From Liquorilactobacillus cacaonum DSM 21116 (lineage in GTDB: Bacteria; Bacillota; Bacilli; Lactobacillales; Lactobacillaceae): a stretch of 64,000 nucleotides of DNA. Below are positions 35,142 to 44,613 of the stretch, one piece after another (the first letter of the stretch is position 1; every line of letters begins with the position of its first letter). A program made the position numbers and the translations under genes. The stretch covers positions 305,240 to 369,239 of the forward strand of contig NZ_AYZE01000008.1 in assembly GCF_001436735.1 (NCBI RefSeq), read 5' to 3'. The notes under the pieces were generated by a model, which saw only the letters and a list, made by a program, of their open reading frames with translations, made no database searches and was not told the origin of the DNA.

Positions 35142-36032
35142 TTATGATTGCTTCAAATTAATCAGTGTTTGTAACATTTCATCTGATGTGGTAATCGTTT
35201 TTGCATTTGCTTGATATGCCCTATTTGCAACAATCATCTCCGTAAACTCACTGGACAAATCAACATTAGACATTTCCAATTCCCCTGATATTAAAGTTCC
35301 TGTACCTGTATCACCAGGATTTGATATAATAGCGGCACCAGAGTTTGACGAAACTGCAAAGTTATTGCCACCTACATTTTCAAGTCCTGTACTATTATTA
35401 AAGGTTGCCATGGAGACTTGACCTAACACAAAACTCTGGCTGCCGTATTTACCAACAATAAGACCACTTTGGTCAACAGAGACAGAATCGTAATTAAGTG
35501 TCTGACCATTGACTGTAATAGTACTTGGAATTGTTAATGCAGATAAGCTTCCAGAAGCTGCGAGTGCATTATCTACATTAGTTCCATCCGTATATTCTGT
35601 TAATGGTGTCGTTGCTGCTCGTCCCATGACTTTAAATCCATCACTCGTCGTCAAATTTCCTTGATTGTCTCTGGAAAAAGCCCCATCTCTCGTGTACAGA
35701 TCTTCACCATTTTCATTTTGCACAACGAAGTACCCACCCCCATTTATATAAAAGTCAAGTGCCCGTCCCGTCGATTGGGGTGATCCTGCTGAAGTATCCT
35801 TATCTATCGAACCAGATTGAACTCCAAGTCCGACCTGTTTCGCATTTGTTCCACCTAAATTATTTGATGCAGCTGATGCAGTAGACGTATTTTGACTCAT
35901 TAAATCTTCAAAAATAACACGACTTGATTTGAATCCCATTGTATTTACATTAGCAATATTATCTGCGATTACGTCCATCTTTGTTTGAAAACCTTTCATA
36001 CCACTGACACCAGAATAAAGTGATTTTAACAT
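35142..36032 (-). CDS. flgE: Flagellar hook protein FlgE (short form)
   Basis: A 296-residue axial protein. It starts MLKSLYSGVSGMKGFQTKMDVIADNIANVNTMGFKSSRVIFEDLM, contains GRALDFYINGGGYFVVQNENGEDLYTRDGAFSRD and ends SNVDLSSEFTEMIVANRAYQANAKTITTSDEMLQTLINL. It is shorter than many hook proteins (around 400 residues), as the outer variable domains are reduced. The order flgD, TIGR02530-type gene, flgE is standard. Confidence 0.93.
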   Translation of the reverse strand: MLKSLYSGVSGMKGFQTKMDVIADNIANVNTMGFKSSRVIFEDLMSQNTSTASAASNNLGGTNAKQVGLGVQSGSIDKDTSAGSPQSTGRALDFYINGGGYFVVQNENGEDLYTRDGAFSRDNQGNLTTSDGFKVMGRAATTPLTEYTDGTNVDNALAASGSLSALTIPSTITVNGQTLNYDSVSVDQSGLIVGKYGSQSFVLGQVSMATFNNSTGLENVGGNNFAVSSNSGAAIISNPGDTGTGTLISGELEMSNVDLSSEFTEMIVANRAYQANAKTITTSDEMLQTLINLKQS

Positions 36033-36108
36033 TTAAAATTCCTCCTATAAGTAACTCTCCTCAATCAGTCAGAGAGCTTCATTCGGCTTCCTGATAAGGT
36101 CCAGCCTA

Positions 36109-36477
36109 TTATTTTACAAATTTTGTACTATCTATATTTGTAACTGTGTTTATCTCATTAACATTCATTGCAGTAATAATTGTTCTATTTTGGACATTTG
36201 CTATTAATCCCATATCTTTATATAACAGTAATGAATCCTTGCTACCTTTTTCATCTAGTTCATTCATAGCTTGCCCAATATGTGAAAGATCACTGTTTTG
36301 CAGGTCCAAATTACGTGCACTCAATCTTTGCCGTGCATGCTTTGAGATTTTCACTTGGTCTTGCTTATCTGCAAGTATTTTTGAAAAAGCTGCGTTATTT
36401 TCACTAGAATTATTTACATAAGTATTGCTGTTTATACCATTAGAGCCCTTATTAATTCCATTAATTTGTTGTATCAT
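36109..36477 (-). CDS. TIGR02530-type flagellar operon protein
   Basis: A 122-residue protein of the small family found next to flgD and flgE in Firmicutes. The conserved part is VKISKHARQRLSARNLDLQNSDLSHIGQAMNELDEKGSKDSLLLYKDMGLIANVQNRTIITAM. Its function is not established to my knowledge; position suggests a part in hook assembly. It overlaps the flgD stop by 17 nt. Confidence 0.9.
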   Translation of the reverse strand: MIQQINGINKGSNGINSNTYVNNSSENNAAFSKILADKQDQVKISKHARQRLSARNLDLQNSDLSHIGQAMNELDEKGSKDSLLLYKDMGLIANVQNRTIITAMNVNEINTVTNIDSTKFVK

Positions 36478-36898
36478 TATCCACTTCCGTTAATGCACCC
36501 ATCTCGTATTCATTTCCATTTACGACAAGTGTTGCATATCCATTTGAAAACTTAACCTTATCCACTTTTCCGCTCACCGTTGTGCCGCCATCTATCAATT
36601 GAACATTCTTTCCTAATAATGAAAAAGCTTCGTTTTGTTGCATCCCCATAACAGTCGTAGTCAAATTTTTCCCAATACTATTTAACTGATCTAATGAAGC
36701 AAACTGTGCCATTTGTGAGACATAATCTGTGCCACTGCTACTACCACTTGAAGAGTCACTGTCCATTGAAGGATTTTGCATTGCAGCAGACATAATCTTC
36801 AAGAAGTCGTTCATTGATAGGCTGCTTGTGCTTGTTGAGCCGTTATATTCCGTAGATATTCCAACTGATGGAATAGCCTGTGTGTAGTCATAACTCAT
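36461..36898 (-). CDS. flgD: Hook cap protein FlgD
   Basis: A 145-residue hook-assembly scaffold. The family motif SLSMNDFLKIMSAAMQNP ... YVSQMAQFASLDQLNSIGKNL is clear, and the C-terminal part (LLGKNVQLIDGGTTVSGKVDKVKFSNGYATLVVNGNEYEMGALTEV) is a short FlgD tail. Such short FlgD forms are usual in Firmicutes. It is followed by the TIGR02530-type gene. Confidence 0.94.
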   Translation of the reverse strand: MSYDYTQAIPSVGISTEYNGSTSTSSLSMNDFLKIMSAAMQNPSMDSDSSSGSSSGTDYVSQMAQFASLDQLNSIGKNLTTTVMGMQQNEAFSLLGKNVQLIDGGTTVSGKVDKVKFSNGYATLVVNGNEYEMGALTEVDNDTTN

Positions 36899-36911
36899 AA
36901 TATTTTCTCCC

Positions 36912-38300
36912 TTACACTAAAATGCTGATTATATTTTTTTCATTCTGTTGCTGACTTTCTTGTTTTTTGATACTTACTTCATCTTGATTGATTTTGTTAT
37001 TACGATACTGATTAGTAAATTTTGTCTTAGGTGTATTTTGATTTTGCTGTCCAAATTGATGTTGTCCAAATGAAAACTGTGTTCCTTCCGTACCATTTAT
37101 AGCCGTATGATAAGTTGCAACCTTATCATCAGTTACCATCCTATCCGTTGTCAGCTGATTATTTAGTACTTGTTCTAATTGATTTGATATACCACTAATA
37201 AGTTCCTTAGCATGACTTGATGATAATTTAAAACTAAGACTTGCTTCACTTGATGTCGACTGCAAAGAAATTTCAATCTTTCCAAGCTTTTCTGGTTCCA
37301 AATGAACTGTAACTTGTTTAGTTTCTCCACTTAGCAACGTTTTAACAATAGTTGTAGCCGTTGAACTCGGTATGGTTGGTGTAAGATCACTAATTTTTAC
37401 TTTAAAATCGCTTTGTTCACCCACTGAAATCTTATTTTCTATTATTGGGACTATATTTTCTTTCATAGTTAGTTCAGAATCGTTAACTCTCTTCATTAAA
37501 TCAATTTTGTTTTTTTCTACTAAGTTAATGCCTTCACCTGTATTTGCAGGCATTAACTTTTCTTGTACATTACTTGATTTAATTAATTCTGAAGTATTTG
37601 TTGGAATACTATCTAAATTCCGTAAATTGGCATTCCCTATTTCACTTTGAAAAGAGGATTGTTCATTGTTAACTGCTTGCAAATTTGTTTCAGCCAACCT
37701 ATTTGTTTCCAATTTGTTCTTTATAGATAGTTTAGGGTTAAGCTTCAATGAATCGTTATTCTTCTTAACAAGTTTATTAATATTGTTATTAGTTTCTAAA
37801 GCAGTCGGTAAAGCTGTCAATTGTGAATCTGGTAACTCTGAACTGTTCTCATTTTCACTTATAGTTACTCCATCTAAACTTTTCTTCTCACTACCACTTA
37901 GAAATTCAGAAGTCTTTACTTGCCTAAGTTGCAAAAAAGATAAGGTTAAATCTGATAAAGTTAGATTTTTCTCCTGCTTTAAATTCGCTTTTGCTTTTTC
38001 TTGTTCCACAGAACCTAAAGTTATGAAATTCTTTTTTGCCCGTTCTTCACCATCATCAATTTGCGTATTTATACTTGAACTTTCATCAACAGATTGTTCT
38101 TTATTATCTGATAAGTGTTCATTATCAGAATTTGCATTACTAAAAATATTCATCGTTGATTCACAGCTCAACTTTTGTTGTAATAAGTTAATAAACTGTG
38201 TTGAGTCTTCTGCCCCATCACTACTAGTATTATCTATATTTTCCAAATCCAGTGTGGCTCTTGAAGTTGTTTGATGACTAGCAATTAGATTATTATCCAT
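36912..38300 (-). CDS. fliK: Hook-length control protein FliK
   Basis: A 462-residue secreted ruler. The long N-terminal part is low-complexity and rich in Ser, Asn, Lys and Glu, as expected. The conserved C-terminal domain is TVHLEPEKLGKIEISLQSTSSEASLSFKLSSSHAKELISGISNQLEQVL, which contacts FlhB. I chose the ATG at 38300, six bases after AAGGTG. A GTG three codons earlier would overlap this site. It overlaps the fliJ stop by 8 nt. Confidence 0.9.
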   Translation of the reverse strand: MDNNLIASHQTTSRATLDLENIDNTSSDGAEDSTQFINLLQQKLSCESTMNIFSNANSDNEHLSDNKEQSVDESSSINTQIDDGEERAKKNFITLGSVEQEKAKANLKQEKNLTLSDLTLSFLQLRQVKTSEFLSGSEKKSLDGVTISENENSSELPDSQLTALPTALETNNNINKLVKKNNDSLKLNPKLSIKNKLETNRLAETNLQAVNNEQSSFQSEIGNANLRNLDSIPTNTSELIKSSNVQEKLMPANTGEGINLVEKNKIDLMKRVNDSELTMKENIVPIIENKISVGEQSDFKVKISDLTPTIPSSTATTIVKTLLSGETKQVTVHLEPEKLGKIEISLQSTSSEASLSFKLSSSHAKELISGISNQLEQVLNNQLTTDRMVTDDKVATYHTAINGTEGTQFSFGQHQFGQQNQNTPKTKFTNQYRNNKINQDEVSIKKQESQQQNEKNIISILV

Positions 38301-38730
38301 AAACTTCACCTTCTTTCAAAGCTTTAAGATTTGCAAACTCATCTAATTGCTTTTGTTCTATTTGTGCCAATCTTATTTCAAATTCATCTTGTTGTTTTAC
38401 CTTAAGTTTTTCTAATACCTTACGCTCTTGTTGTGCTTCAACTAAACGTTTTAATATCTCAGTCAACTTTTGCTGTAATTCCAACACCTCTAATTGCAAA
38501 TTACTTACTTTTAGATTTATTTCATCTAAATAATTCCTTTGAATCTGCATTCTTCCGACTGTTAATTCAGTTGCATACATCAGATTATTTTTTTCTGATA
38601 ATAATTCATCAATCTTTTTTTTCTTTAAAGATAACTCAAAGCCTAATTCCATGTACTCTTGCTTTATGCTATCTTCATTTTCTTTTCTAAAATCTAGCAA
38701 TCTCTCTAATGTAAAATTAAATTTCCCCAT
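38293..38730 (-). CDS. fliJ: Flagellar export protein FliJ
   Basis: A 145-residue, fully helical coiled-coil protein (FTLERLLDFRKENEDSIKQEYMELGFELSLKKKKIDELLSEK ...) that works as the stalk of the FliI ATPase ring. The start FNFTLERLLDFR is the family's hallmark. It follows fliI by 12 bp. Confidence 0.93.
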   Translation of the reverse strand: MGKFNFTLERLLDFRKENEDSIKQEYMELGFELSLKKKKIDELLSEKNNLMYATELTVGRMQIQRNYLDEINLKVSNLQLEVLELQQKLTEILKRLVEAQQERKVLEKLKVKQQDEFEIRLAQIEQKQLDEFANLKALKEGEVYG

Positions 38731-38742
38731 TTTTTTGACTCT

Positions 38743-40077
38743 CTATAAATTATACTGATCAAACAAATAATGTAATTTTGCTTTTGTTTCGTCAAAAGTT
38801 TCATATTCATCAACAGATTGACATAAAAAATCTTCAATTGGATGATGCAAGGAAACTGCATAATCAATAACTGGATTAGCCCCATTCTTATAAGCTCCAA
38901 TATCAATTAAATCTTTTGCATCTGCATACACTGTTATATTCTCACGTAACTCTTTCGCATTATTTTCATGTTCTTTTGTAATTAACGATTTCATCAATCT
39001 GCTTAAACTATCTTGAATTGAAATTGCTGGATAGTGATTCTTACTTGCAATTTTTCTAGACAAAACAATATGTCCATCTAATATTCCACGAACAGAATCC
39101 GCAATTGGTTCATTCATATCATCGCCTTCAACAAGAACTGTATAAAACGCCGTAATTGAACCACTTTCAGACATACCAGTTCTTTCTAGAAGCTTGGGAA
39201 GAGTTGCAAAAACTGAAGGTGTATAACCTTTTGTAGTTGGTGGTTCCCCTATTGACAATCCAATTTCTCTTTGTGCCATTGCAAAACGGGTAACTGAGTC
39301 CATCATCAATACCACTTTTTTACCCTGATCTCTAAAGTACTCTGCAATTGCAGTTGCCACGTATGCACCTTTTAGTCTAACTAACGGCGGCATATCTGAT
39401 GTTGCACAAACAACAACTGATTTCGCATATCCTTTGCTTCCTAAATCCTTTTCGATAAATTCCTTAACTTCTCGCCCACGTTCGCCAATAAGTCCGATGA
39501 CAATTACATCTGCCTGACAGTATTTTGCAATCATTCCTAATAGGGTACTCTTGCCGACTCCACTCCCGGCAAATACTCCCATTCGTTGTCCTTCACCTAT
39601 AGTTAGTATTCCATCAATTGCTCTTACTCCTGTGCTTAAAACTGTATCAATCTTCCTACGTTTAAAAGGGGCCGGAGATTCTCTCATAACCGGATATTCA
39701 AAAAGTGGCTTATCATCACTTACTGTATCCCCCATAACTCTTCCTAACCCATCCAAGGTATGCCCAAGTAAGCTCTCACCGACTTTAATTGTCAGACTTT
39801 TACCTGTTGCTCTTACTAGTGACCCTGGTCCAATTCCACTAAGTTCGTCTAAGGGCATAAGTAATACCGTCTTTTTTATAAAACCAACAACCTCCGACAA
39901 TGTAACTTTGTCATTGCTTTTATTTTTGATTTCACAAATTTCTCCTATAAAAACATCGATTCCTGTGACACGAATAGTTAACCCAACCACTTCACTTACC
40001 TTGCCAAAGCTCGAAAAAAAGTCATTCTTTTTTGCTTTATCCAAGTACCGTTCAAAAGACATTTCAAAGCTCATTAT
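38743..40077 (-). CDS. fliI: Flagellar export ATPase FliI
   Basis: A 444-residue ATPase related to the F1 beta subunit that unfolds and delivers export substrates. Walker A is FAGSGVGKST, Walker B is VVLMMDSVTRFAMAQREIGLS, and GLIGERGREVKEFIE and EPPTTKGYTPSVFATLPKLLERTG are FliI-specific. I chose the ATG at 40077, seven bases after GAGGAA; a TTG at 40092 is less well placed. It overlaps fliH by 14 nt. Confidence 0.96.
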   Translation of the reverse strand: MMSFEMSFERYLDKAKKNDFFSSFGKVSEVVGLTIRVTGIDVFIGEICEIKNKSNDKVTLSEVVGFIKKTVLLMPLDELSGIGPGSLVRATGKSLTIKVGESLLGHTLDGLGRVMGDTVSDDKPLFEYPVMRESPAPFKRRKIDTVLSTGVRAIDGILTIGEGQRMGVFAGSGVGKSTLLGMIAKYCQADVIVIGLIGERGREVKEFIEKDLGSKGYAKSVVVCATSDMPPLVRLKGAYVATAIAEYFRDQGKKVVLMMDSVTRFAMAQREIGLSIGEPPTTKGYTPSVFATLPKLLERTGMSESGSITAFYTVLVEGDDMNEPIADSVRGILDGHIVLSRKIASKNHYPAISIQDSLSRLMKSLITKEHENNAKELRENITVYADAKDLIDIGAYKNGANPVIDYAVSLHHPIEDFLCQSVDEYETFDETKAKLHYLFDQYNL

Positions 40078-40783
40078 TAAGTTCCTCAACACTAGTCACA
40101 TATTTTTCTAATTCACTCTTTAAAGCAAATGTTTCTAATGAATCACTAGACTCAATATTAATCTCATATAATCCCATTTTTGAATCATCAATGATGGTAT
40201 ACCTAAGTCTGCTATCTTCACTTCTTTTTTTTTCCATTTTTTTTACAATTAAATCATGATAACGTTCGTTAGCATAAATTATGAAAACTTGATCTGGTTT
40301 TTCTAACTTGAAAAAAATTGGTTCTATTAATGCTAAAAGCTCACTGGCATCTTCATCCACTCTATGTCTTAGAATTATTTCAGCCATTTCAATTGCAAAT
40401 CTAAAAATTTCATCTCGCTTATCATTTTCGTAACTTTTAATATCTGCTGCCACATTTTGATAAGTTCTTTGTGCTTGATCTATTAACCCATTCGCTATTT
40501 TTTGACCCTCATTTTTCCCATCTTGATAACCTTTTTCAAATCCTTCTTTTTTCCCAACAGAATAAGCAGTGTCTCTAATTTTGTTAGCTTCTATTTTTGC
40601 ACTTTCAATAATCGTTTTTTTTAAACTTTCCAGTCTTTCAAGTTGTTGGTTCCCATTTTGTCCTAAGTTTGACGCTAGCTTGATATTTTCTCGTGGTTCA
40701 GGCATTTTTGTAACGACTTTTTTTATTTCCTCAGCACTTAAAATCGCATTACTTTTAACAAGATTCTTACTCGATAACTGCAT
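40064..40783 (-). CDS. fliH: Flagellar export regulator FliH
   Basis: A 239-residue helical protein that links FliI to the C-ring. It has a charged N-terminal half, the short Gly-rich heptad stretch SVGKKEGFEKGYQDGKNEGQKIANGL and a C-terminal V-ATPase E-subunit-like domain (RFAIEMAEIILRHRVDED). It overlaps fliG by 17 nt and fliI by 14 nt, so the three are translationally linked. Confidence 0.92.
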   Translation of the reverse strand: MQLSSKNLVKSNAILSAEEIKKVVTKMPEPRENIKLASNLGQNGNQQLERLESLKKTIIESAKIEANKIRDTAYSVGKKEGFEKGYQDGKNEGQKIANGLIDQAQRTYQNVAADIKSYENDKRDEIFRFAIEMAEIILRHRVDEDASELLALIEPIFFKLEKPDQVFIIYANERYHDLIVKKMEKKRSEDSRLRYTIIDDSKMGLYEINIESSDSLETFALKSELEKYVTSVEELNNEL

Positions 40784-41771
40784 CTTGCTCGCCTCTTTCT
40801 ATATAAATCTCGCCAGTTTCATCTAACTTACGAATAACTCCCACAATTTTTTGTTGTGCCTCTTCAATAGCAGATAGTCGTGTTGGTCCCATAAATTCGA
40901 TTTCTTCCTTCAAGTTTTCAACTGCACGACTAGAAAGATTTCCGAAAATAAAGTCTCTGATTGAATTTGCTGCACCCTTGAGTGCCAAAGATAAGTCAGT
41001 ATTTTCAACATCGCGTAGTACTTTTTGAACATCTTTGCTATCCAAGCTGACAATATCATCGAATGTGAAAAGACTGGCTTTAACTTTCTGTGAAAGTTCA
41101 GGCTGCCTTTTCTCCAAATCAGAAAGGATATTCTTTTCTGTTCCTCGGCTAACTGAATTAAGAATTTCAACCAATGAATGTACCCCACCTATGCTTTCAG
41201 TGTCATTCTCCACTGTTGTTGAAAATTTATTTTCCATTATATTTTCAATTTTTTTGATAATTCTAGGTGATACTCTACCTAATGTTCCTATTCTCTCTGC
41301 TACTTCAACCTGTAATTCATCAGAAAAATGCGCTAACATTTCCGCAGCTTTATCCGGTTGAATATAACACATTATCATTGCAATTATTTGCGGATTTTCT
41401 TCTTGTAACAGCCTAGTCAATTGTGCTGTATCAGCTTTTCTAGCAATTTCAAATGGTTTTTCTCTTAGTTGGATTTGATTCAGTAAATCAATTACTTCCT
41501 TTGCTCTTTGTGGTCCTAAAGCCTGTTTCAAGAGATCTCTTGCGTAGTCGATTCCTCCGTCAATAACATATTTTCTTGCATCAGCAGTCGCAATAAATTC
41601 CTTAAGTACATCAGACCGTTCTTCGGGACTAACAGCTTCAGTATTAGCAATTTCGTAGCTGACTTTCTGGATAAAACTATCAGGGAGTAATTTCATTATT
41701 TTAGCAGATGTCTCAGAACCAAGAGAAATCAGCAAAATCGCTGCTTTTTTAATACCATCTATTGAATCCAT
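40767..41771 (-). CDS. fliG: Motor switch protein FliG
   Basis: A 334-residue C-ring protein on which stators push. The N-domain (SIDGIKKAAILLISLGSETSAKIMKLLPDSFIQKVSYEIANTE) binds FliF. The middle has the EHPQ-like LLQEENPQIIAMIMCYIQPDKAAEML. The C-domain has the charged helix AANSIRDFIFGNLSSRAVENLKEEIEFMGP. The ATG at 41771 is preferred over a GTG two codons upstream that sits too close to the ribosome-binding site. Confidence 0.96.
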   Translation of the reverse strand: MDSIDGIKKAAILLISLGSETSAKIMKLLPDSFIQKVSYEIANTEAVSPEERSDVLKEFIATADARKYVIDGGIDYARDLLKQALGPQRAKEVIDLLNQIQLREKPFEIARKADTAQLTRLLQEENPQIIAMIMCYIQPDKAAEMLAHFSDELQVEVAERIGTLGRVSPRIIKKIENIMENKFSTTVENDTESIGGVHSLVEILNSVSRGTEKNILSDLEKRQPELSQKVKASLFTFDDIVSLDSKDVQKVLRDVENTDLSLALKGAANSIRDFIFGNLSSRAVENLKEEIEFMGPTRLSAIEEAQQKIVGVIRKLDETGEIYIERGEQDAVIE

Positions 41772-41787
41772 AATCACTTTACCCCTA

Positions 41788-43338
41788 TTATTTTTCTTTC
41801 ATCCATGCTTTTAACAACTCTGCAACGACTTCTGGATGTTCATCAGCAAATTTTCTTGCATTTTCATCTTCGGCTACCTTATTCTTCCTCTTCTCCAAAT
41901 CTTTTTTTGGTTTAACCTCTTCTACCACCGAGTTAATAACATCACTATTTGTTTTTTGAGCTTCGTCTGTTTCTATAGTGCCATCATAATCATCATAATA
42001 TTCATCATTTCTATTTTTTCTGATTCGCATGACAGTAAATACAATGGCGCCAATAACTACTAATATTCCAATTGCACCAATAATGTAAACCCAGATAAAA
42101 TTATTTTTAATAGCTGTTTTCTTTGTCTTGGAAGTGGTTGATCTATTTCTCTTTGCAAAATCAATTCCTTGTACATTAATTGTGTCGCCACGGCCCTGAT
42201 TATAGCCAACAGCCGTTTGAATAATACTTTGAATTCTTTGCCGATCAGTTTCTGAAAGATCATCGTCCACGATAACCGAAGCAGTCATTCTTTTGATTGC
42301 TCCTGGTGCACTAATTGTCTTAGTAACTTGTGTATCTAATTCATTATTTACTGTGCGACTATAAGAACCATCGCCCGAGCTACTTGAAGATGCAGTCGCG
42401 TTAGTAGCATTATTAGCAGACTCTCCGCTTGCAGCAGTATCATTTCCTGTAGATTCTTCTGATTCACTTCTAATGCTAGGATTACTATAAGTTGTTGATT
42501 TATTCTCAATCGAATCAAAATTTAGGCTTAAATCAATTGAGACTCGAACTTTATTTGCCCCATAGATAGGTGTCAGAAGTTTCTTTACTTTTGCTTCCAT
42601 ATTTGTTTCATAAGCTTTTTCTATGCGCATATACTTAGTGTTATACCCACTTGAAGAATTACCTCCACCTGAACCTGTTAAAAGATTTCCATTACTGTCA
42701 ATAATTTTAACGTTATCCTGTGTAAGCCCCTCAATCGCTCCTGTTGTCAATGACCGAATCCCTTGAACTGCTTCGCTTGAAATTCCACCACTTTTAAGCG
42801 TTAACACAATTGATGCTTTTGCTTTTTTGGCATTACCACTGTCACTAAATACACTTTGGCTAGGCATTACTAACATTACCTTAGCTTTTTGAACTTCATT
42901 AAGTGAAGAGATAGCTCTTTCCAGCTCACCCGTTACTGCACGTTGATACATAACCTTACGATCTTCATCAGTTGTCATCACGCTTGTATTATCAAATAAT
43001 TCAAAGCCAGTGGAACTATCTGGAAGCTTGTTATCTACCGCTAAGTCGATTCGAGTTTGATTCACCTTGTCTTGCGGTATCAAAATAGTTTTCCCATCGT
43101 CTCCCAACTTATAGGGAATATCCTCACTCTTCAAGGTTTCTGCAACGCTACCAGCATCCGCATCACTCAAATCCGTGAATAAAACCCCGTATTGTACTCT
43201 TGTAGTCAAATATGTAACAACACCTACAACAATCAATATGCTAATTAGTGAAGAAATCCATGCCACTTTCTTCACCCTACTCTGGTTTCGCCATAGTTCC
43301 CCATATCTTGCTAAAAATGATTTAACTCTCTCCCACAC
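41788..43338 (-). CDS. fliF: MS-ring protein FliF
   Basis: A 516-residue membrane protein on which the basal body is built. Helix one (VKKVAWISSLISILIVVGVVTYLTTRV) is followed by ring-building motifs (YGVLFTDLSDADAGSVAETLKSEDIPYKLGDDGKTILIPQDKV). A Ser/Ala-rich outside insertion (about 305-340), helix two (NNFIWVYIIGAIGILVVIGAIVFTVM) and the FliG-binding tail (ENARKFADEHPEVVAELLKAWM) complete it. The start is GTG with GAGGAG nine bases upstream. Confidence 0.96.
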   Translation of the reverse strand: MWERVKSFLARYGELWRNQSRVKKVAWISSLISILIVVGVVTYLTTRVQYGVLFTDLSDADAGSVAETLKSEDIPYKLGDDGKTILIPQDKVNQTRIDLAVDNKLPDSSTGFELFDNTSVMTTDEDRKVMYQRAVTGELERAISSLNEVQKAKVMLVMPSQSVFSDSGNAKKAKASIVLTLKSGGISSEAVQGIRSLTTGAIEGLTQDNVKIIDSNGNLLTGSGGGNSSSGYNTKYMRIEKAYETNMEAKVKKLLTPIYGANKVRVSIDLSLNFDSIENKSTTYSNPSIRSESEESTGNDTAASGESANNATNATASSSSSGDGSYSRTVNNELDTQVTKTISAPGAIKRMTASVIVDDDLSETDRQRIQSIIQTAVGYNQGRGDTINVQGIDFAKRNRSTTSKTKKTAIKNNFIWVYIIGAIGILVVIGAIVFTVMRIRKNRNDEYYDDYDGTIETDEAQKTNSDVINSVVEEVKPKKDLEKRKNKVAEDENARKFADEHPEVVAELLKAWMKEK

Positions 43339-43374
43339 TTAGTTTTTCTCCTCTGCATACTGCTGTTTCTAAAA

Positions 43375-43701
43375 TTAAAATTGCATATTTTTTATATCAT
43401 TGTAAGCATCAATACATTTATTGCGAATCTGAACAGCCGTTTCCAAGGACAGTTGTGCTTCTGTCATTTTTATCATTACATCACCTAGATTACTGTTACT
43501 GCCAGAAATCATGCTAGCTGAACTTTGATCCATATTAGACATATTTTGGCTAACAGACGATAATGCTGTTGTTAAATAATTGCTAAATGATTTTCCACCT
43601 TTTGAATCATCATCTATCAGACTTGTTTGATCACTTAGTCCTGTCATCTTTCGTACAGTATCGCTGTAATTGTTTAAATTACTTATTCCGTTAATCCCCA
43701 C
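43375..43701 (-). CDS. fliE: Rod-MS-ring adaptor FliE, GTG start
   Basis: A 108-residue protein joining the MS ring and rod. The C-terminal part (SSASMISGSNSNLGDVMIKMTEAQLSLETAVQIRNKCIDAYNDIKNMQF) is the conserved FliE helix pair. The start is GTG, preceded by GGGGAAG. It lies between flgC and fliF. Confidence 0.94.
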   Translation of the reverse strand: MGINGISNLNNYSDTVRKMTGLSDQTSLIDDDSKGGKSFSNYLTTALSSVSQNMSNMDQSSASMISGSNSNLGDVMIKMTEAQLSLETAVQIRNKCIDAYNDIKNMQF

Positions 43702-43714
43702 TCTTTTTCTTCCC

Positions 43715-44155
43715 CTAACTCTTTGAAATCTCTAATGCCTTTTTTAAAATATCTTTGTTGGACTCCGCTGCAGATGTATCTGCCTCATAGGTTCTCATTG
43801 TTTGAATCATATTAACCATTTGATCTGATAAATTCACATTGGAAATATGTACATAGCCATTTGCATCTGCATCTGCATTTGTCGGATCATACTCTACCTT
43901 ATCTGTATTATCCTGTGCTATTCCAGTAACTTTCACTCCATAGCTTAATTGCGATCCCGCACCAGTACCAATCTCACCTGCACTTTGTGCATTCTTTACG
44001 CTCTCGCTAAATTCTACAGTTTTACTCTTGTATGCCCCACCCTCTGCAGTATGCGTTGTATTTACGTTGGCAATATTGGTAGATATTGTATCTAGTTTCA
44101 GGCGTTCTAATGCCAATCCACTAGCGTTTATTTCTAGCCCATTAAATATGCTCAT
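43715..44155 (-). CDS. flgC: Proximal rod protein FlgC
   Basis: A 146-residue rod protein. It begins MSIFNGLEINASGLALERLKLDTISTNIANVNTTHTAEGGAYKSKTVEF and ends HISNVNLSDQMVNMIQTMRTYEADTSAAESNKDILKKALEI, both standard FlgC ends. AGGAGATG lies before the ATG. It follows flgB by 24 bp. Confidence 0.96.
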   Translation of the reverse strand: MSIFNGLEINASGLALERLKLDTISTNIANVNTTHTAEGGAYKSKTVEFSESVKNAQSAGEIGTGAGSQLSYGVKVTGIAQDNTDKVEYDPTNADADANGYVHISNVNLSDQMVNMIQTMRTYEADTSAAESNKDILKKALEISKS

Positions 44156-44179
44156 ATACTTTCATCTCCTAAGTTAAAG

Positions 44180-44539
44180 CTAATTATTAAGTACATAATT
44201 AAGCATTTGGTAACGTCCATTCAGCTGAGACACTATAGAACTGTAGTAAAGTTCGTTAGTCGACTGATTCACCATCTCAACATCTAAATCAACATTGTTC
44301 CCATTTGCATCAACTGAAGTTGTGTTATCAGTTGTTACTCGTGCCTGATTTGTGGAACTTGATCCTATATGATTGCTCTTAGTTGTAACCATATTTAAGG
44401 CCGATGATAATTGATTCTCAAATTCAACTCGCTTCGCTTTATAGTTACTTGTATTTACATTTGCAATATTAGATGATATAGTTTCAGCTCTAAGTGCTGA
44501 TGCATCTAATGAATTTTTTAACAAGTTTGAAATATCGAT
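44180..44539 (-). CDS. flgB: Proximal rod protein FlgB, probable ATC start
   Basis: First gene of the flagellar operon. The protein, DISNLLKNSLDASALRAETISSNIANVNTSNYKAKRVEFENQL with a short C-terminal MVNQSTNELYYSSIVSQLNGRYQMLNYVL helix, is a typical FlgB. No ATG or GTG is in frame at the correct distance. TAGGAG (44549-44554) is followed nine bases later by an in-frame ATC at 44539, and an in-frame TAG lies just upstream. The first canonical alternative, TTG at 44524, is 24 nt from that site. So either a rare ATC start is used or initiation at the TTG is poor. Confidence 0.92.
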   Translation of the reverse strand: MDISNLLKNSLDASALRAETISSNIANVNTSNYKAKRVEFENQLSSALNMVTTKSNHIGSSSTNQARVTTDNTTSVDANGNNVDLDVEMVNQSTNELYYSSIVSQLNGRYQMLNYVLNN

Positions 44540-44607
44540 TGAATACCACTCCTAATTTTTATCGTTTTTTAATATTTTTTAACATTTATTATCAATTTAA
44601 TAATAAA

Positions 44608-44613
44608 ATTATA
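44608..44613 (-). promoter_or_regulatory. -10 box of the flagellar operon promoter
   Basis: The minus strand has TATAAT, giving a leader of about 60 nt to flgB. No good -35 element is seen 17 bp upstream, so an activator may be needed. Confidence 0.45.

Noticed and set aside
36033..36108. Possible hairpin between flgE and the TIGR02530-type gene
   Set aside because: Stem is short with mismatches and no T-run; not a convincing terminator or RNA element.
37666..38274. Plus-strand open frame opposite fliK
   Set aside because: Mirror of the low-complexity Ser/Lys-rich fliK coding region; no domain or start signal.
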